IMG/VR virus record: IMGVR_UViG_3300045912_000952
Coordinates: 1-23,596 of that record
DNA length: 23,596 nucleotides
Direction: 5' to 3' (one strand)
Origin: a virus
Both the position numbers and the translations under genes were made by a program. Positions 7,933 through 14,511 of this stretch are shown one piece after another; position 1 is the stretch's first letter, and each line of letters starts with the position of its first letter. Under the pieces are notes generated by a model. It ran no database searches, was not told the DNA's origin, and was given only the letters and a program-made list of their open reading frames with translations.

Positions 7933-8163
7933 TCACGGTCGTTGCGGGAACCACAGGTGCCCGATGAGCGTTCCCAGGACCAGCCCGACAGCCAGGCCCA
8001 GCAGTGCCGGCAGCCAGGGATGTTGCTGGCCCGCCTCCAGGCACCAATCGCTGATGGTCCTGGCACCGCGCCGGGCCAGGATGATGTCGCACGTAATCAG
8101 GACTGCCGCCCCGAGACACAGCAGGTAGCCCAGTGCAGCGCCGACGATCCCACGCCAGGTCAT
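7933..8163 (-). CDS. Small two-helix membrane protein
   Basis: A 76-aa protein with two clear hydrophobic helices: about residues 5-28 (IVGAALGYLLCLGAAVLITC) and 49-70 (WLPALLGLAVGLVLGTLIGH). They are joined by a polar loop with ARRGARTISDW. A strong AGGAGG site lies 6 bases before the ATG at 8163. The gene sits between the tail tube and the chaperone, an unusual place for a membrane protein in a lambda-like order. Two-helix topology and size are compatible with a class II holin, but nothing in the sequence identifies one and no endolysin is visible nearby. A role in superinfection exclusion is another possibility. Confidence 0.65.
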   Translation of the reverse strand: MTWRGIVGAALGYLLCLGAAVLITCDIILARRGARTISDWCLEAGQQHPWLPALLGLAVGLVLGTLIGHLWFPQRP

Positions 8164-8182
8164 GGCTCGCCTCCTACCTGGC

Positions 8183-8623
8183 CTATGGCACCACAACCCA
8201 GATGGGCGGGTTGACGGAGTAGGTTGGCTTGACGGTGACACTGACCGTGATGGCCTCCTCCAGCGCCTCGTTGCGGCTGAAGTTGGTGACCATGCAGGTC
8301 GCCCGCAGGCCCTGCGAGCCGGCCACGGTGATGTCGCCGTCCATGACGGCGAACTCCATCGCGGCGCGGTTGAGGAAGGTGTCGCGGATCGAGCCGAAGT
8401 CATCGTCGGCCGTGTCCCAGACCATCTCGAACTCAATGGAGCCGTCCTTGAGCGTGGCGACCGTAGCCCGCCAGCCGTTGTTGCCGCGCGTGGTCACGTC
8501 GGCTTCGCCGGCTTCCAGGTTCAAGGTGAGGTCCTTGACGTTCTTGACCTCGTTCCAGACCGGGGCGGCGAAGGTGCCCGTGTTGCGATACAGCTTGGCG
8601 TCGAGGCCGAGTTTCACTGCCAT
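8183..8623 (-). CDS. Major tail tube protein
   Basis: A 146-aa tail tube protein of the TP901-1/HK97-type fold, which polymerises into the hollow tail. It reads MAVKLGLDAKLYRNTG, then a beta strand run with VKNVKDLTLNLEAGEADVTT (about 27-46), and the typical phrase DGSIEFEMVWDTADDDF. The closing ALEEAITVSVTVKPTYS resembles the last strands of the tube fold. An AAGGAG site precedes the ATG at 8623; the stop is TAG. It lies between the gp10-like gene and the chaperone block, its expected position. It lacks an obvious Ig-like C-terminal extension. Confidence 0.82.
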   Translation of the reverse strand: MAVKLGLDAKLYRNTGTFAAPVWNEVKNVKDLTLNLEAGEADVTTRGNNGWRATVATLKDGSIEFEMVWDTADDDFGSIRDTFLNRAAMEFAVMDGDITVAGSQGLRATCMVTNFSRNEALEEAITVSVTVKPTYSVNPPIWVVVP

Positions 8624-8635
8624 GAGATCGTCTCC

Positions 8636-9067
8636 TTATCGGACCGAGTCGCGCCACAGGGCGGGCAGCTTGGGCTTTTCCTGCTCGAAGGCCGGCCCCA
8701 TGAACGGGCGCGGCCGGTAGCGCAACCGCCGGCGTTTACCCTCCACTTCGGCAACCGTCTCGCCGCCGTGCTCCAGGAGCCGGGGCGCTTCGGACCCTTC
8801 CTTCGTCAGCGTCGGGCCGATAACGACCGATTTGCGGTCGGCGTCATAGGCGAACAGGATGAACCGCCGGAGCAGGCCCACGTGCGAATGCGGCGGTTGG
8901 CCCGGCGGACTGATCCCCTTGCGCCGGCGGATGGAAGTCCTGGCCCGCTGGCGCACGAACGCGCCGAACTTCGACAGCACTTTCCGCGTGCCGGCGTCCA
9001 CCGCTCGCTTGACCTTGTCGCGGTCGAAGAACCCTTGCTTGGCGGCTTTGAACGTCAGGCCGATCAT
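8636..9067 (-). CDS. HK97 gp10-like tail completion protein
   Basis: A 143-aa basic protein resembling the HK97 gp10/Mu gpG-like neck family, which connects or completes the tail. The N-terminal helix region (FKAAKQGFFDRDKVKRAVDA) is followed by AFVRQRARTSIRRRKGISPP and GQPPHSHVGLLRRFILFAYD, the conserved family pattern of a basic helix then GxPPxxHtG. It ends with RYRPRPFMGPAFEQEKPKLP, also typical: PRPFMxPAxE. The start at 9067 has GGAGG nearby. It lies immediately upstream (in transcription) of the tail tube gene, as expected. Confidence is good for family and moderate for the exact neck role. Confidence 0.78.
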   Translation of the reverse strand: MIGLTFKAAKQGFFDRDKVKRAVDAGTRKVLSKFGAFVRQRARTSIRRRKGISPPGQPPHSHVGLLRRFILFAYDADRKSVVIGPTLTKEGSEAPRLLEHGGETVAEVEGKRRRLRYRPRPFMGPAFEQEKPKLPALWRDSVR

Positions 9068-9070
9068 GGA

Positions 9071-9496
9071 CTACCTCCACACACGGAAGGTCAACGTGAC
9101 AACGCTGGTGAACTGGCGGAACTCGTCCAGATGTTCCAGCGCGTAGACCGGCTCGTTTTTCACCTCGGTGCAGCGGGCGTTCGGATAGCCGGTCAGCGGC
9201 TGCGTCCGAAAGTGATCGGCGATCTCCTCGACCAGCGTCATCAACGCATCGAGGGCCGCCTGGCTCATGTCGGTCTTTTGCTGCACCGCGACGTCGATCT
9301 GGTAGTCGAAGCTGTCACGGCTGCGATCCAGCGACTTCGACGCCAGCGACCGGGGCACGACGCTGACCTTCAGCTCGGTCATCTCGGACAGCTCGAACTT
9401 CGGCTGGAAGTGCCGCACGGCCGTCACCGGCTGGCTGAACGTGGCGGCATTGATCTGCGTCACCACCGCGTCGGCGATGTCCAGGATTACGGCCAC
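9071..9496 (-). CDS. Putative tail terminator protein
   Basis: A 141-aa alpha/beta protein in the place of the tail terminator (lambda gpU-like), which caps the tail tube where it meets the head. Visible are an N-terminal helix (DIADAVVTQINAA), a strand segment around ELKVSVVPRS, a helix with ALDALMTLVEEIADHFRTQP (about 81-100) and final strands FTSVVTLTFRVWR. The start is GTG at 9496, right after the upstream TAA, with GGGAGGG about 7 bases before it. Its neighbours, a gp10-like protein and the tail tube, fit the role. The name rests on position, size and strand/helix order, not on a decisive motif. Confidence 0.6.
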   Translation of the reverse strand: MAVILDIADAVVTQINAATFSQPVTAVRHFQPKFELSEMTELKVSVVPRSLASKSLDRSRDSFDYQIDVAVQQKTDMSQAALDALMTLVEEIADHFRTQPLTGYPNARCTEVKNEPVYALEHLDEFRQFTSVVTLTFRVWR

Positions 9497-9769
9497 TTAT
9501 TTGCCCTCCCGCCGTGCGGTCGTTCCGGCCACTTTTTCCAGGGCGACCGTGTTGCGTTCCAGCGCTCCCAGAAGCGTGTCACGGACCCAGCTCTGGTGCT
9601 TTTGCAAGTCCTCGCTCATGCGCCGCTCGCGGTGCCAGTCGCGCCACATGGTGTAGCCGACGACCATGCCGGCCAGGCCCCATTGCGCCCAGACGCCGGG
9701 ATCGCCGCCGACCGGCACCGCCGCGATCAACAGCAGGCCCATTCCCAAACGCATTGCCGAGGCGGTCAT
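9497..9769 (-). CDS. Small membrane protein, holin-like topology
   Basis: A 90-aa protein. Residues about 5-21 (AMRLGMGLLLIAAVPVG) and 27-41 (WAQWGLAGMVVGYTM) are hydrophobic and could span the membrane. They are followed by a charged cytoplasmic tail with WRDWHRERRMSEDLQKHQSW and a short amphipathic helix. A GGAG site lies before the ATG at 9769. Two helices plus a charged C-terminus would suit a holin. Location among head and neck genes, with no lysozyme or amidase in view, makes this uncertain. It could also be an exclusion or head-associated membrane protein. Confidence 0.6.
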   Translation of the reverse strand: MTASAMRLGMGLLLIAAVPVGGDPGVWAQWGLAGMVVGYTMWRDWHRERRMSEDLQKHQSWVRDTLLGALERNTVALEKVAGTTARREGK

Positions 9770-9772
9770 GGG

Positions 9773-10153
9773 TTACTCCACTCCGATCTGCTTGGTATGA
9801 ATCCGCAGCAGCTTCCGGTAAACGTCCGACCAGCGCCACGGCGGCTCCTTGCCGGGGGCCATGACCTCGTACACGAAGGTCCTGGTCGCCTGAGTCTCGC
9901 GGATCACATCGCCCCGCTCGGGCAAGGACGGCGAGCCGTCCAGGACCAGGTCCGCCGCCTGGATCAGGAAATCGCGGTCGGTCCACTCCATCCGCACGCC
10001 GCCGTAGCCATCGTCCAGCTTGAGCAGCGTGCGTCCAATCGTGCATTGCACCGCCGCCTCGTCTGCGCCACGCCGGTAGACGACCGGACGCGAGACGTGC
10101 GTCTTGAGCTGGTCGGCCAGCCAGTCGGAGCCGGTTTGCAGCAAGTCGGCCAT
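9773..10153 (-). CDS. Head-tail connector/neck protein (putative)
   Basis: A 126-aa protein in the neck gene block, between the capsid decoration gene and the tail completion genes. Its start MADLLQTGSDWLADQLKTHV resembles proteins seen at the head-completion position, and the middle QAADLVLDGSPSLPERGDVI is the turn-rich pattern of the ATP-binding-sugar-transporter-like/head-tail joining family. It is beta-rich, with no membrane segments. GAGG precedes the ATG at 10153. Function is assigned from order and general pattern; the exact ring (adaptor or stopper) cannot be told. Confidence 0.6.
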   Translation of the reverse strand: MADLLQTGSDWLADQLKTHVSRPVVYRRGADEAAVQCTIGRTLLKLDDGYGGVRMEWTDRDFLIQAADLVLDGSPSLPERGDVIRETQATRTFVYEVMAPGKEPPWRWSDVYRKLLRIHTKQIGVE

Positions 10154-10160
10154 CGTCGCC

Positions 10161-10490
10161 TCACTGACTGAGCCGCACGCGGACGGTCGCGTCGGCAGCG
10201 GCTGCGGCGCGGACTACCTTGCCGAGCTGCTTGTTGCCGGCGGCCACGTTGGTTGCGACGTTGGCGGCGTCGTCCCAGTACACGATGGTCCCGACCGGCA
10301 AGACGAGGGCCGCGAGCTTGGTGAAGTCGAACACGCCGCACACGGCCAGCGCCCCGAGCTTGTTGGCCTTGATGTCCAGCTTGGCCACGCCGATCAGGTC
10401 CACTTGCACGACCACGTCGCCTGCGGCCACGTCCGCCGCCGGGGTGTAGTCAATGGACCCGCCTTCGTGAACGAAAGTTGCTTGAGGCAT
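10161..10490 (-). CDS. DUF2190-type capsid decoration protein
   Basis: A 109-aa protein of the DUF2190 family (in some databases misleadingly named RecA/RadA). These small beta proteins are thought to decorate or stabilise capsids. It starts MPQATFVHEGGSIDYTPAAD, then VAAGDVVVQVDLIGVAKLDI and later DDAANVATNVAAGNKQLGKV, all typical of the family: YTPaadvaaGdVV early, and a GxxxGxv beta turn late. AAGGAG lies before the ATG at 10490. It is encoded right after the major capsid gene, the standard position for a decoration protein. Confidence 0.85.
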   Translation of the reverse strand: MPQATFVHEGGSIDYTPAADVAAGDVVVQVDLIGVAKLDIKANKLGALAVCGVFDFTKLAALVLPVGTIVYWDDAANVATNVAAGNKQLGKVVRAAAAADATVRVRLSQ

Positions 10491-10515
10491 GGATCAGTCT
10501 CCTTGCAAAAGGCGG

Positions 10516-12567
10516 TTACGCGCCGGCACTCTTGACCGTCGCCCGGAAGTCCTGCATAGCGACGCCGAAGTCGAAGTAGCCGCGCCACTTCATGCCCAGA
10601 GTGTCGAAGTCGGTCTCGCCCGATTCGATGGTCGGCGTCCGCTGCCCGCGCAGGTAGGCGATCTCCATCGCCGCCACGTCGGCCGGGTTGGCGAACAGAT
10701 ACCACGCCGTGGAACTGCTGCCCGGCAGACCCTGCGAGTTCAGGTACGGCGAGGCCAGCGGAATCCACTTGCCCGCGTGCGGGTTGTTGGCCGGCTTGGG
10801 CGGTCCGGTGAACTCGTTGATGCGCGTCTCGGTCATGAGCTGCTGGGCGACGACCTTGAGGGCAGACGGCACGAGCAGAATGGCCGGCGAGATCAGGATC
10901 GGCTTGCCGTCCTTGTCGGTCTGGTCCATGAACAACTGCTCGGCCAACGTCAGCGAGTTGATCTGCAGCGCCGACGTTGCCCCGGAGAGGAAGTTCTTGT
11001 TGGCCGCGCTGTAGAAGCCGCCGGGGTTGGAGAGCAGCAGGGTGAACACCGCCGACTCGACGGCCAGGGCCGATTGCCGGCCGAGGATGCGCGGGATTTG
11101 CAGGAACGCCCCCAGGTCGTCGTTGATGATCATCTGCCGGGTCAGCGCGATCATCTTGCCGTAGGTGTCGATCTGGTTCGTGTAGGCTTCTTCCGTGAGC
11201 TGGGCGTGCTTCAGCTCGCCGTCCGGGCCGACCTTCTCGAACGTGCCCTGGCCGGTCATGCGGTAGCGCGTCACCTGCTTGAAGTCGTTCACGTCGGTCT
11301 GGGCGCAGATGCGGCCCGCGATGCTCTCGACGGCGCTGTAGGCTTCGAGTAGCGCCTTGTTGGCGACGTTGGAGAGGATGCCCGACAGGCTGATCGTGGA
11401 GAAGCCGCCCCCGGCCGCACGCAGGGTCCGGTCCGACTCAAACGCCGTGCGAATGGTGTCGTCATTCATGCGGCCCGGCCGGGCGTGCCCGCCGGCGGCA
11501 TGGATGACGTGGTAGAACAGCTCGTGCAGGCCCATGCCGCGAAGGTCGCGGGAGCGGGCGGCCTCGACCGCCTGCTCGCCATACCAGCCGACGACCTTGG
11601 CCTCGGGCATACGCACCGACAGGCACAACGCCGCTTCGATGGCGGTGGCATTGTGAGACTTGTCGCCGGCCTGGATCGCTGGCCCCTGCGGCCGGGAAGC
11701 CCGCAGCACTTCTAGCTCGGCGCGGGTGGCGTCCCAGCCTTCTTCGATGGCCCTGGCCTCGATGTCGCCATGCTTGCTGCACACCTTGCGGATGGCGGCG
11801 ATGCGCTTGCTCTCGGCCGCCGCTTCGGCGCGGATGGTCGCGGCGGGGTTCGGATCATCCCCTTCGGGCAGCGTCGGTGCCGGCTTGCCGGCCTGGGCGT
11901 CGAAGATCATCCGCAGGCACTTGGCCTGCTGCTCGTTCAGGGCGTCCACGGCGAAGCCCTGCGACTCGGCCCACTGCGCAAAGTCCATGTCGTTGCTCTC
12001 CTTCGATTCGCTGGCGGCGATCTGGGCGGACGTATTCTCATCCGCGCCAAGCACCACGAAGCTGATCTCGCCCAGCGTGGCCCGCCGGGCGATGTTGACG
12101 GGGCCGGGGAACTCCCGGCCGTTGGCCTGCGATGTCTTTCCCTCCGGCACGAACTCGACCTGCTCGGCCCGCGCCCCGATGGACGCTTGCCACGAGAAGC
12201 CCCTGTCGTTGAGGGCGACCACTTGCTTGGCTTTCGGAGAGTCACCCATGACCTGGCCGGCGACGACGAGCTGGTCGTTCATCACCGCGATGGAATCCGT
12301 CTGCCCCATCACGAAATCCACGTCGCGGGTGTGGTCGAGCAGGATTGGACGCCGCTGCTTGCCGACTTGCAGCCCTTGCAGATCGACGACCACCGGGTAG
12401 CGCCAGCCTGCCAGCTGCATGGCCCCGCCGGTGTAGGCGGTCATGGTGAAACGGCGCAGCTTCTGGGCGTCGCCCTCGGCCGGGGCCGCTTCCAGCTCGA
12501 CCGATGCCGCCAGCAGGTTCAGCGAGCGATTGTCAGGCGGCTTGTTCTTCGAGTTCGCCTTGATCAT
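10516..12567 (-). CDS. Fused prohead protease and major capsid protein
   Basis: A 683-aa fusion. The first 200 or so residues are a prohead (maturation) protease: RRPILLDHTRDVDFVMG carries the likely catalytic His79, and FSWQASIGARA the likely catalytic Ser129. These match the H...SxG layout of HK97-type and Mu-like phage proteases. Residues about 200-310 form an acidic/helical linker, probably a delta or scaffold-like region (EAAAESKRIAAIRKVCSKHG). Residues about 310-683 are the capsid domain, ending in TLGMKWRGYFDFGVAMQDF. The start at 12567 has AGAGGAA upstream and overlaps the portal end by 35 bp. The protein presumably cuts itself during maturation to free the capsid subunit. Separate scaffold and protease genes are absent, which fits the fusion. 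Confidence 0.87.
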   Translation of the reverse strand: MIKANSKNKPPDNRSLNLLAASVELEAAPAEGDAQKLRRFTMTAYTGGAMQLAGWRYPVVVDLQGLQVGKQRRPILLDHTRDVDFVMGQTDSIAVMNDQLVVAGQVMGDSPKAKQVVALNDRGFSWQASIGARAEQVEFVPEGKTSQANGREFPGPVNIARRATLGEISFVVLGADENTSAQIAASESKESNDMDFAQWAESQGFAVDALNEQQAKCLRMIFDAQAGKPAPTLPEGDDPNPAATIRAEAAAESKRIAAIRKVCSKHGDIEARAIEEGWDATRAELEVLRASRPQGPAIQAGDKSHNATAIEAALCLSVRMPEAKVVGWYGEQAVEAARSRDLRGMGLHELFYHVIHAAGGHARPGRMNDDTIRTAFESDRTLRAAGGGFSTISLSGILSNVANKALLEAYSAVESIAGRICAQTDVNDFKQVTRYRMTGQGTFEKVGPDGELKHAQLTEEAYTNQIDTYGKMIALTRQMIINDDLGAFLQIPRILGRQSALAVESAVFTLLLSNPGGFYSAANKNFLSGATSALQINSLTLAEQLFMDQTDKDGKPILISPAILLVPSALKVVAQQLMTETRINEFTGPPKPANNPHAGKWIPLASPYLNSQGLPGSSSTAWYLFANPADVAAMEIAYLRGQRTPTIESGETDFDTLGMKWRGYFDFGVAMQDFRATVKSAGA

Positions 12568-13996
12568 CGACGGGTTCCTCTTTCTGGTCTGTCGAGGTCG
12601 GCTGGGTCTGCGCCGGCGTCAGCCCCAGCTCCTGCATGAGCGCGATTTCCTTGGCCCGCTGGCGCAGGGCCTCCTCCCAATCCCGGCCCTGCCGGGCGTA
12701 TTCGTGGGCCAGCGTGGTCGTGTGGTTGGCCAGGCGCGTCGCCTGTGCCGACGCTTCCTTGGCGGGATCGACGTGCTCCTGGCCGTCCCAGAACCACTGG
12801 TGCGGCCAGTCGGCGAACGGGCCGAGGCCTGCGGGCAACAGGCCCGGAATCAACGCCGCTTCATCAAGCCACGCCGCCAGGATGCGGTCGAGGACGACGC
12901 CTTCGAGATGCGCCTGATCGACGCGGATGGCCTTGAAGTAGGTCTGGTGGTCGAGTCGGCCGGAGGCGTAGTTGTAGCCCGACGAGTTGCCCGCCGCGAC
13001 GTTGAACGGCATGTTCAGGCAGCGGGCGATCTCGTTGAGAATTTCCTTCTTGAACTCGGCGTAGGTCGTCGCCGGCTGCTCGGCCTGCAACTGGCTCATC
13101 TTCCAGCCGCCGGGCATGGTTACCAGTGCCCGCTGCTCCAGTTCAATCGGCTCGAACGGTTCGGCCGCTTCCGACTCGCCGCCCGCCGGGGCGTCAGTGT
13201 AGAGAATGCCGGCGAAGTCGGCGGCGGTCTCGGCAGCGGCAATCACGGCCAGCGTGAAGCGCCGCAACTGAGCGAAAAGCGGCAGCGCCGGCATGATGTC
13301 CGGGATGCCGCGCGCCTGGCCCGGCCGGTCGGCGCGGAACCAGTGGATCATCGACGCCGCGGGAACGCGGTCGTAGTCGAGAAAGAACTGCCGGGCCGTG
13401 TCGCCGGGGTGCTCTTTCAGCACGTGGTACTCGACCGGGTTGCCGGCCTCGTCGAAGACAATCCCGTCAACGGCATTTGCATTGAGCGACACAAGGTCCG
13501 GCGTGCAAACCTGGTCGGCCTCGACGAGGCGCAGGTCGAGCTGCACCGGCGTCGGCAGCTTTGGGTTGCTGGTCAGGACGGCGAACCCCTCGCCATCCTC
13601 GGCTCGCGCCGTCCGCAGCGTGCGGAGCTTCTCAGCCAGGTTGACGGCCTTGGACCAAGTGGCGAACGCGCGCTCGATGCGACGGTTCGCCTCGCCGTCC
13701 TCGGTGAGCATTTGCAAGCGGGGACCGGTGCCGATCACGTCGTTGGCGAGTGTCAGCACGATGCCGCGTGCATAACTGTTGTTGGCGACCTCGTAGCGCG
13801 ACCGGTTCCGCAGCACGCGCCGCACCTCGGCGCTGTTGGCAGCGTTGGCCGACAGACCATCCGCATTGGCCCAGTGCCGGCGGTTGTCGTCGTTGGTCAC
13901 CGCCGCGTCGTAGCGGGCGCGGAGCCAGCGAACCGTGCGCCCATGCACGGGAGCAGTCGGCTTGGCCGTGAACAGGTTGGAGAGCCAGCGGAACAC
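12533..13996 (-). CDS. Portal protein, lambda family
   Basis: A 487-aa portal of the lambda gpB family, the dodecameric DNA gate at the capsid vertex. It starts at a GTG (13996) that overlaps the upstream TAG by one base, with AGGAG 7 bases before it. Family marks include NNSYARGIVLTLANDVIGTG (about 72-91), HWFRADRPGQARGIP (about 218-232) and MPFNVAAGNSSGYNYASGRL (about 329-348), the latter typical of lambda portals (aGxxxxSyssgR). The C-terminal 35 residues are acidic and Gln-rich and overlap the start of the capsid gene. Its neighbours, terminase and capsid, confirm the call. Confidence 0.95.
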   Translation of the reverse strand: MFRWLSNLFTAKPTAPVHGRTVRWLRARYDAAVTNDDNRRHWANADGLSANAANSAEVRRVLRNRSRYEVANNSYARGIVLTLANDVIGTGPRLQMLTEDGEANRRIERAFATWSKAVNLAEKLRTLRTARAEDGEGFAVLTSNPKLPTPVQLDLRLVEADQVCTPDLVSLNANAVDGIVFDEAGNPVEYHVLKEHPGDTARQFFLDYDRVPAASMIHWFRADRPGQARGIPDIMPALPLFAQLRRFTLAVIAAAETAADFAGILYTDAPAGGESEAAEPFEPIELEQRALVTMPGGWKMSQLQAEQPATTYAEFKKEILNEIARCLNMPFNVAAGNSSGYNYASGRLDHQTYFKAIRVDQAHLEGVVLDRILAAWLDEAALIPGLLPAGLGPFADWPHQWFWDGQEHVDPAKEASAQATRLANHTTTLAHEYARQGRDWEEALRQRAKEIALMQELGLTPAQTQPTSTDQKEEPVDDQGELEEQAA

Positions 13997-14193
13997 TACG
14001 ATGCTCCTGGCGGAACGAGTTTGTTGAGGCGCAATCCGCGTTTCTTGGACTCGGCAGCTTCCTTCGATGCGAGGTAACGATCCGCCTCGATCTGGTCGGG
14101 CAGCGGGTGCTGCTCCACGCTACCGGCATCGCCTGCGGCCTTGGCCGGCCCCTTGGCGTTCTGGCGGATCGTGTCGTCGAGTTCGTCGGCCAT
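13996..14193 (-). CDS. Small head-tail joining protein (gpW position)
   Basis: A 65-aa charged protein beginning MADELDDTIRQNAKGPAKAA and ending GLRLNKLVPPGAS. The segment QHPLPDQIEADRYLASKEAA (about 30-49) is the best-conserved-looking part, from memory of planctomycete phages. The start at 14193 was chosen for its GGAA site; an ATG at 14217 is in frame but would add an unlikely eight residues. It ends at TAG, which overlaps the GTG of the portal gene. In lambda, gpW lies exactly between large terminase and portal, so a head-tail joining role is likely by order. Sequence homology to gpW itself is not evident. Confidence 0.62.
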   Translation of the reverse strand: MADELDDTIRQNAKGPAKAAGDAGSVEQHPLPDQIEADRYLASKEAAESKKRGLRLNKLVPPGAS

Positions 14194-14224
14194 GTCGGTT
14201 CCGGGTCGCAACAGCATTGGCGAA

Positions 14225-14243
14225 GCCGCAGCGCCGGCTGCGG
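14225..14243. other. Perfect hairpin in operon gap
   Basis: CCGCAGC (14226-14232) and GCTGCGG (14237-14243) form a seven-base stem around the four-base loop GCCG, and flanking AGCCG/CGGCT bases can extend it. It lies in the 135-base gap between the zinc-ribbon gene and the small joining gene. There is no T-run after it on the minus strand, so it is not a normal terminator. It could slow transcription or protect mRNA, or be chance in GC-rich DNA. Confidence 0.4.
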
Positions 14244-14328
14244 TCGGCTGTCTGTTACGTATGCCGTCCCGAAGCGATGTGTCCGCGACCGGGGAGATGC
14301 AGGAGGGATCGTGCTACAGGTAGCAATC

Positions 14329-14511
14329 TCAGCCGATTGCAGCCGGCGTCGCCTCGAACGTGACGATCTTGCGACCGCAATGGCGACAGTGTTTCCGCCG
14401 GCGAATGCGGCCGTCGCGCAGCGGCTCGGTGTTGGTGGTCTTGAAGTGCCGACAGCCACACTGCGGGCAGCGGATGCCGAGATCGGATCGTTTGGCTCGC
14501 TTCTCCTTCAT
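14329..14511 (-). CDS. NrdR-like zinc ribbon protein
   Basis: A 60-aa protein made of one zinc ribbon: CPQC at residues 15-18 and CRHC at 42-45. The GRIRRRKHCRHCGRKIVTFE stretch strongly resembles the zinc finger of the ribonucleotide reductase repressor NrdR (RRRRxCxxCgxRFTTyE). The ATP-cone domain of NrdR is absent, so this is only the finger. The start at 14511 is fixed by an ATGA overlap with the terminase stop and a GGAGGG site. Being coupled to the terminase suggests a late role, perhaps DNA or RNA binding at packaging or in late transcription. It is unlikely to control nucleotide reduction by itself. Confidence 0.75.
   Translation of the reverse strand: MKEKRAKRSDLGIRCPQCGCRHFKTTNTEPLRDGRIRRRKHCRHCGRKIVTFEATPAAIG

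Noticed and set aside
8162-10171. 669-aa plus-strand open frame
   Set aside because: Runs antisense across six well-spaced minus-strand genes with ribosome binding sites; composition is Arg/His/Val-rich nonsense.
12443-14077. 544-aa plus-strand open frame
   Set aside because: Antisense shadow of the portal gene.
14225-14243. Intrinsic terminator between zinc ribbon and joining protein genes
   Set aside because: The hairpin is perfect but has no T-run, and the same operon clearly continues into the portal gene.
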